Shown piece after piece: positions 43,801 to 54,965 of a stretch of DNA of 64,000 nucleotides; the stretch's first letter is position 1, and every line of letters begins with the position of its first letter. The notes under the pieces are model-generated. The model searched no databases. It had not been told where the DNA came from and saw nothing but the letters and a program-made list of their open reading frames with translations. The stretch comes from Trifolium pratense (Eukaryota; Streptophyta; Magnoliopsida; Fabales; Fabaceae), in contig NC_060064.1 of NCBI RefSeq assembly GCF_020283565.1, positions 8,174,266 through 8,238,265 on the forward strand. The letters run 5' to 3'. The position numbers and the translations under genes are program-made.

Positions 43801-45110
43801 TTTATGCACCAGTTGCCAGAATTGAAACAATTAGACTAGTCATTGCAATTGCAAGTGCAAAGAAGTGGTCTTTGTCTCAAATGGATGTAAAGTCAGCTTT
43901 TCTCAATGGATCATTGGATGAAGAAGTTTATGTGTCACAACCTCCAGGATTCATCATGAAAGGTAAAGAAGGAATGGTGTATAAATTGAATAAAGCTCTA
44001 TATGGCCTGAAGCAGACACCTAGAGCATGGAATAAAAGAATAGATGGATTTTTGACTCAAATTGGCTTCAGGAAAAGTGTAGTAGAATATGGTATATATG
44101 TGAGACACTACTCTGACCCCAATAATGTGTTAATCATCTGTCTATATGTTGATGATCTTTTAATCACTGGTAGTAATGCTAGTGATATTGCTGCATTCAA
44201 GAAATTGATGCACTCAGAGTTTGAAATGACAGACTTAGGCAAATTGAGCTATTTTCTAGGCTTACAATTTGAAGATACAACTAAAGGTATCTTATTGCAT
44301 CAGCAGAAATACATGAAAGAGATTCTATTAAAGTTCAATATGTATGGATGCAACCCTGCAACTACTCCAATGGAAGTCAATTTGAAACTGGAATTGGATG
44401 ACACTGGTGAAGAAGTGAATGCTACTCTTTATAAACAAATAGTTGGATCTCTGAGGTACCTATGCAATAGTAGACCTGACCTTTCTTTTGCAGTTGGAGT
44501 TGTGAGCAGATTTGTAGATACTCCAAAACAGTCTCACCTAACTGCAGTAAAGAGGATCATGAGATATGTGCAAGGTACAATGAACTATGGCATTTTATTT
44601 CCTAGGTGTGTCAACAATGCAGTAGACAAATTAGAAGGATTCTCAGACTCTGATTGGTGTGGTGATCGTGTTGATAGAAGAAGCACAACAGGCTACATTT
44701 TCAAATACCTAAATGCTCCAATCTCATGGTGTTCAAGGAAGCAACCAGTCATTGCACTCTCATCCTGTGAAGCTGAATACATAGCTTGTGCCTTTGCTGC
44801 TTGTCAAGGCCTATGGTTAGAATCTCTACTCAAAGATATTGGAATTGACTTAACTGAACCTATACAGCTACTTGTTGATAATCAATCAGCAATCAATCTT
44901 GCAAGAAATCCTATTTCTCATGGCAGAAGCAAGCATATAGAAACAAGGTTTCATTTCATAAGGTTTCAAGTTGCTGCTAAGAAGATTGTATTGTCTCATT
45001 GCTCTACTGAGATACAAGAAGCTGACATCTTAACCAAAAGCTTGAAGCATGACAGGTTCATTGGATTGAGAAACAAAATTGGAGTTGTGTCTTTGGAACA
45101 TTTGATTTAA
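40869..45110 (+). pseudogene. Copia gag-pol polyprotein gene, interrupted after integrase
   Basis: The first ATG in the open frame is 40869 ([16 protein letters not shown]). The frame runs 846 codons to a TGA at 43407, with a TAA next at 43410. Seen in order: the Gag UBN2-like region; a CCHC zinc knuckle ([14 protein letters not shown]); the protease motif ([12 protein letters not shown]); the GAG-pre-integrase block ([10 protein letters not shown]); and integrase Asp, Asp and Glu ([24 protein letters not shown]). From 43413 the same frame is open again to 45110. This part has the reverse transcriptase block with LYVDDLL and RNase H blocks DSDWCGD, SSCEAEYIA and LLVDNQSA. The only lesion I see is the inverted duplication between integrase and reverse transcriptase; it adds antisense-coded residues and two stops but leaves the frame in register. 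Confidence 0.92.
43037..43412. repeat. perfect 172-bp inverted repeat with 32-bp spacer inside the Copia element
   Basis: Arm 1 (43037-43208) is normal coding sequence after the integrase core. Arm 2 (43241-43412) is its exact reverse complement. The spacer at 43209-43240 begins AATAATGGAGCTAGCAC. The arm edges are sharp: the next base on each side no longer pairs. Because both arms match perfectly, the event is recent. Any element transcript would fold into a 172-bp hairpin. Confidence 0.97.
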
Positions 45111-45117
45111 GGTGGCA

Positions 45118-45417
45118 TGTTGTAGAGATTAATTCAAATGATCCTATCATATCTAGTTAGCTTGCTTGTAGAAGAAGTTTGTTAGTTAGTTAGTTTGAGT
45201 TTGTTTGCATGATTGTTAGTTAGTTACAAGTTGGTTAGTGTTTGTTAGTTAGTTTCAATTTTCTGTTTCCTGTTGAAGGGGTTATCTATATAAAGAGCCT
45301 CTTGTACCTATTTTTTCATATCAATAAAAAACTTACCTTTTCTCTAAAACTCTTCCATTCAATCCTCTCTCAAATCTCTCCAAATTATCCATTCAATTCA
45401 TCATTCATATTCCAACA
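45118..45417 (+). mobile_element. 3' LTR of Copia retrotransposon (300 bp)
   Basis: Same sequence as 40491-40790 as far as I can compare. Preceded by the purine-rich AAGGTGGCA and followed by the TTTAT duplication at 45418-45422. Confidence 0.97.
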
Positions 45418-45422
45418 TTTAT

Positions 45423-47305
45423 CACATCTCCTTTCCTTTTCCCCCTATATATCAGAAGTTAGAGAATCATTTATTCTATAAAAAAACAAAGTTCCCAAAT
45501 CTTATTCCAAACAGTGTTCCTGCATTTACTTATCTCTTCGTTAAATTATATTTGGATTTTAGCATAAATTGAGTAAGAAATAAAAGTGATACTGTCCTAT
45601 TAATATAATCAAAACAAATGAAATTATTAAAAATAATTAAACAAACAAAAAACCAGCACGTGAAAGCAAATTGCAGCAGAACTCAATGAAGTTAAGGTTA
45701 TTAACTACAGGCTACAGCTGCCAATTCCCACAATCCCATCCAACACCAAGAGATTCCATTACCTGTATATTCTCAAACCAATTCTTGTTGCACCGAGGGT
45801 GCAAAGAGGTGTCTGGTGACTTTGTAGGGTTATTGGTTAGGGTAGAGCATCGTGAAGATTTGGTGCCTAAAATGATTCATTCGAGAAAAACCAAGTGTAA
45901 ATTTTTAATCCATTATCGATCATTTTAAATTTTGATTTTGTCGGGTGTCAATTTATATGGATTACAGGTTGGTCGGTTCGGTTTATTCGAGTTAACACAT
46001 CTATAAAAAAAAAAAGACACGTGTATTATAGAATTGACTGTGTATACTTTGTTATAGTTTGACGGTATATACTTGCATAACTTTCATTCGCAACACATAG
46101 TTATATAGTTAAGGGATACAAAACTAAATTGGTTTGTAAAATCAATTTTAACTAAAAATGAATTGAATATAACTAAATTGGGTTGTAAAATCAATTTTAA
46201 CAAAAAATGAATTGTATATGGACTAAAATATAGTCTAAATATATTAGTTATGCAATTGATCTAAAAAGTTGAAATTTACTTATAAAATGTTACGTAAAGA
46301 GTATCTTGTAAAAAAGCGTGAACCGAGAAATCCGTCAAAATCAATTCTACATCTCTAAAATCAATTCAATTTTCTTTTTCTCCAAAAATGAAACCAACAT
46401 AAGTAAGAGACAATAAACTTATAAAAATATTTATTGTCAAATAAAGAAACTAAAAAAATATTTAATAAATTCGATAAAAACTATGTTATTTGTGTATCCT
46501 AAAGATGGGTCCCTTTGATTCCTAAAAAGAGATTCTAACGGAGTTTATTTTTCGTAAGCAAAATCAGTGATTTGTTTTTTATAAATAAATAAATAAATAA
46601 ACAGGGGAATTATTTGTTTATTTTAATTTAATATATAAATGCAAGGTAAATTCTAATATGGACTACTTCATCAAGTGGTCCATAGTGGACCAGTCATGAA
46701 TAACATTATAGCGAATACGAATTTTACAAAATCCACCGTTAAATTGAAAGTTTATATCGTATAGATCATCCATAGAAAAATTTAGAAAAATTGAAAATCA
46801 TTTTATATGTTATTGAAACACATCAAAATTAACGGTTTATTAAATAACGTAAATCTTGATGGGTCTCAATAACATATCAAATAATTTTCAAAAAAATTTA
46901 AAAAGTTTATGATGATCTATACGATATAAATTTTCAATCCAACAGTGAATTTCGTAAAATTAATATTCGGTAGATCACTTATCCACGATGGACCACATGT
47001 GAAGGTGGTCCACCGTAGCATTAGCCATAAATGTAAAGATGTGGGTGGGTATTGTCTACTACTCTTTTAAACGTACGACACATACATTACGTTACCAGAT
47101 GTCACACAGATTACTGAATGAATGAAATAAATGAAATCGTACAGCTTCAGCTTTTCAGGTGTATAAAGCAAGCAATTATATCAACTTATCAACACAAAGC
47201 ATAAAAAACAGAGGATCATTATATTCAACTGATTTTGTAGTAATAATAATAATGAAGAAGAAAAAAAATTAATCAGATAAAGTAATATAATAATTAATTA
47301 ATTAA
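45423..47305. other. intergenic; an inverted-repeat MITE at about 46645-47028
   Basis: 45671-45928 is an open frame of 85 codons that I do not recognise. About 46645-47028 is an imperfect palindrome centred on repeated GTTATTG and TCAATAAC blocks. It includes GATCTATACGATATAAATTT, whose counterpart TTTATATCGTATAGATCATC lies at the other side. A 5'-truncated relative is at about 49945-50190. 47270-47312 has (TTAA)n near the 3' end of the next gene. Confidence 0.45.
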
Positions 47306-48235
47306 TTAATCAGAAATTATGTGGAGAGGAGAAGAAGTAACAGCAAAACCCAACCTTGTCTTTTTCCACAAATTAATATTTACCTCAGGGGCAATTCTGT
47401 AATCTACTCTCGCCGGTTCCGATTTACACCTAGTCAGTACAACAGGACGCGCCACCGCCACCGCACATTCTTCATCTTCTTCCTTTTTTACCCTTCTCTT
47501 CAACAACAACTCTTCAACATTTTCCAAATCTGAACCAATTCTTTCACCTACCGAATCCTCTTTATCAGAAATCGACTCTCTCTGCATCGATTGCGAACTC
47601 GATTTCTCATTATCATTATCATCATCATCAACCGAAGTAGACTCTGTTTCTTCACTTCTCAAAGGTGAACTCCAAAACCTACTCGCAAGAGAAGAAGATC
47701 TATACGGTGCAGATCTACACCTCGTTAATAGCAAAGCATTTTTCGGAGGAGAATTTGAACCAAAACCATTATCAACAGATTCAACACTAATAACACTCAC
47801 TCTTTCTTCTTCTATGTTGAAATTATTGTTACACTCTGATGTAATAATATTAATAACTGAATCTTGTTTAGGTTTTGACGGTTTTTTTCTTCTAAAGAAA
47901 TTCCATTTGGGCCAAACGGGCCGACAACGGCATGGGCTGGGCTTTTTAATCCACCAGCGGTTAGTTTTGGGGGTTTGTTTCTGTTTTGATTTTGATTTTG
48001 ATTTTGATTTTGAGGAGCGTTTGGCTCTAACTTGACCCATGCAAGTGACTTTAGGAGAAGAAGGTTCTAGAGTTTCAATAGTGGTGGTATTTTTTTTACG
48101 AAGTACAAACATGGGACTTGACCTTGACCTTCTACTGCTTCTACTTCCTGCATTGGTTCTTAAGAATCTCATTAATGGTGGTGGAAATTTTTCTGTACGA
48201 GCTGGACTTGAAATGGTTTTCGATGTTAGCTTCAT
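47306..48235 (-). CDS. uncharacterised plant protein, basic and Ser-rich (309 aa, intronless)
   Basis: A single open frame on the minus strand starts MKLTSKTISSPARTEKFPPP, LMRFLRTNAGSRSS. Other recognisable parts are EPSSPKVTCMGQVRAKR near residue 58, a (KS)n/KQKQ basic tract near 75-90, CRCRPVWPKWNFFRRKK, LLTRCRSAPYRSSSLASRFW near 170-190, an acidic Asp/Ser region (VDDDDNDNEK), and VVLTRCKSEPARVDYRIAPE near 270. The LTRCKSEP-type and SPKVTCMGQV blocks recur in plant proteins I know only as uncharacterised. No catalytic motif, signal peptide or membrane segment is evident; nuclear location is plausible from the basic tracts. Antisense open frames of 70-85 codons over this gene are shadows. 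Confidence 0.88.
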   Translation of the reverse strand: MKLTSKTISSPARTEKFPPPLMRFLRTNAGSRSSRRSRSSPMFVLRKKNTTTIETLEPSSPKVTCMGQVRAKRSSKSKSKSKSKQKQTPKTNRWWIKKPSPCRCRPVWPKWNFFRRKKPSKPKQDSVINIITSECNNNFNIEEERVSVISVESVDNGFGSNSPPKNALLLTRCRSAPYRSSSLASRFWSSPLRSEETESTSVDDDDNDNEKSSSQSMQRESISDKEDSVGERIGSDLENVEELLLKRRVKKEEDEECAVAVARPVVLTRCKSEPARVDYRIAPEVNINLWKKTRLGFAVTSSPLHIISD

Positions 48236-48640
48236 GTTTGTGTTTTTTGGACTTGAAATAGTATATGTTAATAATTATATGATGATGTTTGTTTGAGAGA
48301 TTTGGGTTTGGTTTGGTTTGGTTTGATAGGGGTTGAGAGATGTTGAGTAAGAGATATGGTGTGGCTGGTTTCGGAAGCTTACTTGGTTTCTCTTCTGCAA
48401 AAAGCTTTTTCCTATTTTTGTTTTTTTGCTGTGGACATCTTCTATTTTATTTTCATCTTTGTATTGCACGGATGGGTGGGGAAATACGCTTTACTCTCAA
48501 TTATTATATATTTTTCTTTATTGTAATAATGATTTTGTTTACGACTGAAAAAAAAATTTCATTTTTATTTTTATATATCGATAAAATGACAAGTTATTGA
48601 AAATTCAAATATTCAAAGTAAATCCGTCAAAAAAAACATC
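48236..48640. other. upstream region of the 309-aa gene
   Basis: Contains a short (GGTTT)n tract at about 48304-48324 and no other gene. Confidence 0.4.
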
Positions 48641-48899
48641 CTCCCTCCGTCCCAAAATCAGGGAGTCATTTTGATTATATGCATTATTCACATATCTTAT
48701 TTTGACTCTATTTTTCTACTAATAAATAAAAACAAATATTAGCATATAAGATGTTGTTGGATTTATCTCGATGAGTATTTTCAAAATATCATATTTTTAT
48801 AATTTTTACTATTATACAATTAAAAATATTAATCGTCAAAGTTATGCATTGACATGCGTGACGCAGTCAACTGGCTCACTCATTGTGGGACGGGGGAAG
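48641..48899. mobile_element. Stowaway-like MITE (about 259 bp)
   Basis: Begins CTCCCTCCGTCCCAAAATCA and ends with the complementary class TGTGGGACGGGGGAAG, followed by TA. The ends are more diverged than in the 30564 copy. Confidence 0.75.
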
Positions 48900-49699
48900 T
48901 ATACAAAGTAAAGAGATCGAAACTCGAATTTCGATTATAGTGTTCGATTTAATAATTTTGACATTTTTCTCAACTGAACTATAAATTGTGGATATTGAAA
49001 CAAGTTTTTTATTCCATACAAATTTGTTTTCACTATAGATCAATATGTGTCGTCATTTGATCAATTTATAACATCATATCTAATTTGATCTAGTCAAGAC
49101 TTATTGATCTAATTCTGAAAATAATTTTGTGTATAGTAGTCTCATATGTGCATTATAGATTTAGTTTGTATACATTTACTTAGTATGGGTTCGAGCCGTG
49201 ATTGTGTTTTTGAAGGGATGTAAATAGAAATACATTTGTATGTGTTTTAAGAGTCATAAGGAATCTTATATTTTAGATTGATGAATCATCAATTCACTTT
49301 AGCTTTTTCTCGTAAAAAAGTATATTTCTATTATTATTTTTATTATTTTGATTTTTTAGGGTGTGGGATGCAAGATTCTTGTTTTTGTTCTCGCACTCAA
49401 GTCGGTGTAGGAATGTGAAATGAGATATCTTGGGATAAGAATTGCATACGCAAGTCTTTCTTAAAAAGGAGTATATGTAAGTTCAATGCAAAACTTTTTT
49501 ATTTTGGAAGCACAAATTCAACTTATTTCATTAATCAAATTGTTGTCAATACAAAGAGGAGTCGACTCGGAAATACAACAACTAGTCATATAATATGTCA
49601 CCCTAGCTAAAAGTATGAGCGACTATACTCGCTTGATGTTTTACAAACTTTACTTCCTAGTTAGGAACTAATGATAACAAAGACTTAACATTCCAGATT
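48900..49699. other. intergenic, nothing recognised
   Basis: AT-rich, with no exon or repeat boundary that I can support. Confidence 0.4.
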
Positions 49700-49955
49700 A
49701 AAACACTAGATTCATAGGATCCTTGTCGACTAGATGAAATGACATCAATAAGAATTTATGATTCACTTTTAAAATAACTTGAGAGAAGCCTCTTTGTATA
49801 ACTTCGCTAATAGCTTCCTTCATGGTCGAAACTTCTCCTTCAATTGTATTGAGCCTTCCATTGATGATGACATTAGGACCTGCCAATAGAAATCTACCTC
49901 GACTGTCGTGAATACACACACCACCTCGAACCTGTTGCATCTACATTTAGATCAT
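49700..49955 (-). pseudogene. LINE RNase H fragment, frameshifted
   Basis: On the minus strand NVDATG (the first catalytic Asp region) is followed, one frame over, by RGGVCIHDSRGRFLLAGPNV, then NTIEGEVSTMKEAISEVIQR (with the Glu) and GFSQVILKVNHKFLL. In intact domains the last stretch has an acidic D-S pair where VNH stands here. It is a decayed 5'-truncated LINE tail. Confidence 0.65.
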
Positions 49956-50190
49956 TCATAGAAAAATTTAAAATCGTTTGATATGTTATTGATATCCATC
50001 ATGATTAACGGTTTATTAAATATCGTAATTTTGATGAGTCTCAATAACATATAAAATGATTTTTAATTTTTCTAATTTTTTTTTATGAATGATCTATATG
50101 ATATAAATTTTCAATCTAACGATAAAATTTTTAAAATTCGTATTCAGTAGATCACTTGTCCACGGTGAACCACTTAACATTACCTTCAAA
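49945..50190. mobile_element. truncated relative of the inverted-repeat MITE at 46645-47028
   Basis: Shares ATTAACGGTTTATTAAATA, TCTCAATAACATAT, GATATAAATTTTCAATC and the end TAGATCACTTGTCCACGGTG with the other copy. It lacks the outer left end and abuts the LINE fragment. Confidence 0.6.
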
Positions 50191-50227
50191 TATGGGTCAT
50201 GCATATTAGCAAGCGTGACTTGTCCGT

Positions 50228-51033
50228 GAAATTTTTTTTTTCTACCCCAACAATTGTCAATCTACCCCAACATTAATTTTGAATGGACGAATTTACCCTC
50301 ATATATAAACAAAACCCTGAAGAAAAAAATTTGGTTACCGGAACACTTTGGAAAAAAGTGTTCTGATATGTAAATTTTGTTACCTGAACACTTTGAAAAA
50401 AAGTGTGTAGGTATGTAAAATTTTTTCAAATTTATTTTGTTACCTACACACTTTGGAAAAAAGTGTTCAGGTATGTAAAATTTTTTTAATTTTTTTTTGT
50501 TACCTAAACACTTTGAAAAAAAGTGTGTAGGTATGTAAAATTTTTCCAAATTTATTTTGTTACCTACACACTTTGAAAAAAAGTGTTTAGGTATGTAAAA
50601 GTTTTCTAATTTTTTTTTGTTAACTGAACACTTTGAAAAAAGTGTGTAGGTATGTAAAATCTTTCCAAATTTATTTTGTTACCTACACACTTTTTTTCAA
50701 AGTGTTCAGGTAACAAAAAAAAATAGAAAATTTTTACATACCTGAACATTTTTTTCCAAAGTGTGTAGATAACAAAATAAATTTGGAAAATTTTTACATA
50801 CCTACACTTTTTTTTTCAAAGTGTTCAGGTAAAAAAAATTAGAAATATTTTATATACTAAAGTGTTCCGGTAACCAAAAAAAAATTTACATATCAGAACA
50901 CTTTTTTCCAAAGTGTGTTCCGGTAACCAAATTTTTTTCTTCAGGGTTTTAATTTATATATGAGGGTAAATTCGTCCATTCAAAATTAATGTTGGGGGTA
51001 GATTGACAATTGTTGGGGTAGATTTTTTTTTTC
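50228..51033. mobile_element. foldback / MULE-like element with internal palindromic satellite (806 bp)
   Basis: Flanked by the perfect 9-bp duplication CTTGTCCGT (50219-50227 and 51034-51042). The ends are GAAATTTTTTTTTTCTACCC and the complement of GGGGTAGATTTTTTTTTTC, extending into inverted repeats over 100 bp long (CTACCCCAACAATTGTCAAT, AATGGACGAATTTACCCTC). The interior is about ten iterations of a 55-60-bp unit built round ACACTTTGAAAAAAAGTG with GTTACCT and AGGTATGTAAAA; each unit is itself partly self-complementary. Unit orientation turns over near 50680-50700. No protein is encoded. The 9-bp duplication and long inverted ends fit a Mutator-type foldback. Confidence 0.85.
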
Positions 51034-51245
51034 CTTGTCCGTTTACAACAACTACTAATTTACATTTTAAATTTTTACCTATTTGTATTTCCTCGGTAAA
51101 AATATAAAAATTGTACTTATTATTAAAATAGATTAACTATTATGTACCGATAGTGTAAAACTTTTTTATACATGCATATAATAAAATTATATTATAGTGT
51201 CACTTTTATAAGTTTGTTTTTTAAAAGAGAAAAAGAAATATGATC

Positions 51246-51409
51246 TGACAATATAAAATAATTTTATATTGTTAACCAATACCAATCATGTTTTTCGTCA
51301 CGTCATTCTACTTCATCCCACTTTCTCAATATGACATGGCAAAATGATAATTATTTACATTAGATTGTCGTGTAAAACTATTTTACACCGTCGGTGCATC
51401 TCCATTAAA
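51246..51409. mobile_element. MITE, same family as 31933-32099
   Basis: Left part ATAAAATAATTTTATATTG and right part GTGTAAAACTATTTTACACC, GTCGGTGCATCTCCATTAAA. The interior shares TATGACATGGCAAAATGATA with the copy at 31933 (which has TAACATGGCAAAATTATA). Confidence 0.65.
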
Positions 51410-51434
51410 CTCTTTTTAAAATATAGTTTTAAAT

Positions 51435-51450
51435 TTTGTCAAAAAAAAAT
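51435..51450 (+). mobile_element. minimal retroposition footprint (TTTGTC + poly-A)
   Basis: A 16-bp insert, TTTGTCAAAAAAAAAT, lies between two perfect copies of ATATAGTTTTAAAT (51421-51434 and 51451-51464). A second, weaker case follows at about 51477-51490 (GCTGTAAAAAAAA between similar ATGTT..ATATCATG flanks). Confidence 0.6.
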
Positions 51451-51489
51451 ATATAGTTTTAAATGTTACATATCATGGCTGTAAAAAAA

Positions 51490-51885
51490 AATGTTTAGAT
51501 ATCATGATTTGATGTATATGCAAAATAATTTTTCGGTCTTTTTGTTTTTGGATTAGTCCATTCGAATTTCAAATTGATACTAGAGAAAATCAAATGAGTA
51601 ATTTTTGTACAGTATATAAATCAAATCCTAATTAAAATACAAAATATGCAAAAGAAAAAATGAAATACGAAACAAAATATAGATTATATTTGTTACAGTA
51701 GGAAAAATTAATACATGAACCATGGTTGGATTTTGATCTCTCTCATGACAGTCTTGTCTCAGTGTTTTTACTGATCTTCTTCGTAACTATAACATGCCCT
51801 GCTGTTCCAGTACAAGAAGTCTACCAGTGGGGTTGGATGTAGTAAGTTGCACCATAACTGAGGTGTTACTTATTTAGAAGAGTTA
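51490..51885. other. intergenic, nothing recognised
   Basis: AT-rich; no gene supported. Confidence 0.4.
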
Positions 51886-52565
51886 GAGCATCCACAATGG
51901 AGCACTATATTTTTTAGTATTTAAATGGTCTCACATGGACACATCATCAATTTATTATTTTTTTAATAATAGTACCTAATAGGAAATTAACCCCTCCAAT
52001 GGAGCATTTCTTAAAAAGTTCTAAAATTGATCCCATCAATAACTTCACATCATTACAATATATTTAATTATCTATTTTATAATATAAATTGATTGAATTA
52101 ATGATAACATTACAAAATTAGTATGGTCTATTTTTTTTATAATTCGAAAAAATAATTAAAATTCGAAATTTAATTTAAAATAATATTGCCAAATTTTAAG
52201 AATTACATAATTAAAAAATAATTTAAAATAATTAATAAAATGGTAATTTTGAGAGGAGTAGAATCCTTCAATTTGGTTTTGATTTATATGATAGGATTAT
52301 TTATTTTTTTTCCAACGGTAAAAAGAACAAACAATGACTACCAACGTCTATATATGGTTGACATTAAATTTTTATGCCAATTTAAAAGTTGTGATTTTTT
52401 TATTTTTTGAATATATTAAATAAAGTGGGTCCCATAAAAAGAACAGAGAGAGAGTTCTTATATTAGAATTGGTACCTATTAAGTACTAAAATGTGTTGTG
52501 CTCCAATGGTAGTACCTAATAAGTATCATGAGTACCTAATAGATACTACACAATTGGAGATGGTC
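51886..52565. mobile_element. PIF/Harbinger-type non-autonomous element (680 bp) with TTA duplication
   Basis: Flanked by TTA (51883-51885 and 52566-52568). Ends are GAGCATCCACAATGGAGC and the complement of TTGGAGATGGTC. The outer about 150 bp on each side match the 342-bp element at 33337, including TAATAATAGTACCTAATA. The middle is unrelated AT-rich filler, so the two are size variants of one family. Confidence 0.82.
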
Positions 52566-52667
52566 TTAGGTGACTCAAATTTATGTTCATATTTAATTTT
52601 AGATAAAATATTTAAGTTAACTTCAGTTTTTCAACTTTAATGTGCAAATTTAAATTTATATTGTCAC

Positions 52668-52963
52668 CAAGTTTTGGGTCAAGGCAACCAGACCTCCAGT
52701 GCAGGGCCTCCAAAATATTGGGTCTCAATTTTTTTTTGGCCCATCATTAATATAATTAGTTAAGTATAGTTCGTAACATAAAAATTACAACTAGTTCGAC
52801 TCTCTTCCAGCCGCAATGGTATCGCGCGCGTGTTGTAAGACCTAGTCATATTTAATAAATGATGTTCTTTTAAAAAAAAATTTGCGTAAAAAAAGTTATA
52901 TTTTTTATTAGGTATTATTTTTATTATTTGTCCTGGGCCTCCAAAATCTCGGAACTGGCCTTG
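52668..52963. mobile_element. short hAT element related to 37639-38351 (296 bp)
   Basis: Flanked by the perfect 8-bp duplication ATTGTCAC (52660-52667 and 52964-52971). The ends are CAAGTTTTGGGTCAAGGC and CTCGGAACTGGCCTTG. It keeps CCTGGGCCTCCAAAATCTCGG near the right end, matching the style of GCCCAGGACCTCTAAATACT in the larger element. No transposase remnant. Confidence 0.8.
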
Positions 52964-53099
52964 ATTGTCACGGCCTTATTACTTTACCTGCCAATTTTGC
53001 TTATATAGTTATATTATATGTAATTTTTTTAAAAATTTTGTTCAATTTTTTTTTTTTTTAAAATGAAACAAAAATTTGGTGAACACTCTCTTAGTTCAC

Positions 53100-54031
53100 C
53101 AACACTGTGAGGAAAGAAACAGTAAAAAATATAAACCATGGCATTCTTTCTTGCCATGCTCTAGAGGTAAACAATGAAAAACCACTATATTGTTCCAAAC
53201 AACTTAGTATCTTGCACAAAAAGCAGGAAAAACCACTATTTTTTTTTGTTAAGTATTAGGTGGTAAAAAAAAAAAGTTGATGTGGCAGCTGAGTCACTTA
53301 AGTGATTTGTCACATCAGCGTTAACTTGGTCAAAATTGACCTTTTGCAAAAGAGGGTAACCATAGGGGCCAAAATTACTATTTGAAACATAGGGAGCTAA
53401 AATCGCAACTTTGTAAAACTTATGAGCAAAAAATGCAATTTAGCCTAAATTTTACATTGAATCAAATCAATCAATTGAATTATCATACCTTAATAAGATT
53501 CGATTCTACATTATCTAGTAGTGTATTATCATACCTTATATATATATATATATAGACTAAGACAATATACACCAAAAGTAGGTCAACAAAAGTAAATGTA
53601 TTTGGTCTAAATTTTTAACCAAATACATTACATTTCTTTGACTCATATTTGTTTATATTTTAGGACGGAGGAGTACATTAGTAATTCAATAAATTTTAAA
53701 AAGTAATTCAATAAAGTCGACACTTGCGGGGTGATTGTCTTCCAAAAATAGTGCTTCCAGAAGTTGCAAGCTATTTTCTTATCAAACACCAATGTCCAAG
53801 CTCAAACACCATATTCTACTATATACATGGGGGAGGATTGTCTCCCGTGGATATCTCACCGGAGAATATCTAGTGTTGATATTCACCCTTCTTTTTTTTG
53901 TCATCATTAAACAATTGTGAAAAAATAAAATGAAGGGTTTAGATTTAATGGGAGGAAATATCACTAGAGACAACCTCCTCCCTATATACATACATTGTTT
54001 TCGGCACATTGTTTGATACATTTTTCTTTTC
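53100..54031. other. intergenic with fragments of three DNA elements
   Basis: About 53268-53448 looks like one end of a long-TIR element (ATAGGGGCCAAAATTACT ... AAATGCAATTTAGCC). About 53553-53673 is a hairpin with AAATGTATTTGGT and ACCAAATACATT, ending in a Stowaway-like GGACGGAGGAGTA. About 53819-53992 is an imperfect inverted repeat (TATATACATGGGGGAGGATT against AACCTCCTCCCTATATACA). No gene. Confidence 0.45.
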
Positions 54032-54041
54032 CACTAACGAA

Positions 54042-54057
54042 TTTTTTTTTGACAAGA
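54042..54057 (-). mobile_element. minimal retroposition footprint (T9 + GACAAGA)
   Basis: A 16-bp insert TTTTTTTTTGACAAGA lies between two perfect copies of CACTAACGAA (54032-54041 and 54058-54067). The body resembles the one at 15498. Confidence 0.6.
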
Positions 54058-54269
54058 CACTAACGAAAAAATTTAAAAGCTATTTTTTCATAAACACCTC
54101 TTAACAAATTTATAAAAATACATAAAACTTATTTATTTTCATAAGCTATTTTGCATAAACTCAAAAATAAATTAATTCAAACAAACCTTTAGTCATGGTT
54201 CGATTCAATTGTCTCTTAAGATTAAAATAATTTAATTATTGAACATTCTTAAATCCTTTTGGACTGGGC

Positions 54270-54800
<531 letters not shown>

Positions 54801-54869
54801 ATACGAAAAATGTCATCATCCATGGGATGACAACGAATAGCCATTTAAATCAAATTTGAATTAGTATCA

Positions 54870-54965
54870 AGCTGTTAGGTTTGGTCTAATGATGGATGAT
54901 TTAAATAATATGCTAGAGGTTATGAGTTCGATCTTTGATTTCATCGGTAAAAATAAAATAATACT
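54870..54965 (+). mobile_element. tRNA-derived SINE
   Basis: TTAGGTTTGGTCTAATGATG (A-box-like head) and GAGGTTATGAGTTCGATCTT (B box) are followed by TCATCGGTAAAAATAAAATA, an A-rich tail. It has the same layout as the SINE at 402-490. The ends are approximate. Confidence 0.5.

Larger units (their letters stand above)
40491..45417 (+). mobile_element. full-length Copia (Ty1-type) LTR retrotransposon, 4927 bp
   Basis: Two 300-bp LTRs, which read as identical by eye, are flanked by the 5-bp duplication TTTAT (40486-40490 and 45418-45422). Order is LTR, primer-binding site, Gag, protease, integrase, reverse transcriptase, RNase H, short purine-rich tract (AAGGTGGCA), LTR. Integrase before reverse transcriptase defines Copia. 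Identical LTRs mean a recent insertion. The coding region is interrupted by a 172-bp inverted duplication at 43241-43412, so this copy probably cannot make its reverse transcriptase by normal translation. Confidence 0.97.

Noticed and set aside
47321..48296. Plus-strand frames of 70-85 codons
   Set aside because: Antisense shadows of the 309-aa gene, driven by its Asp- and Lys-rich codons.
50262..50549. Frame with repeated FYIPTHFFSKC, and regular spacing that could suggest a CRISPR array
   Set aside because: It is the internal repeat of the foldback element. Units are palindromic, spacers are not unique, and the setting is a plant nucleus.
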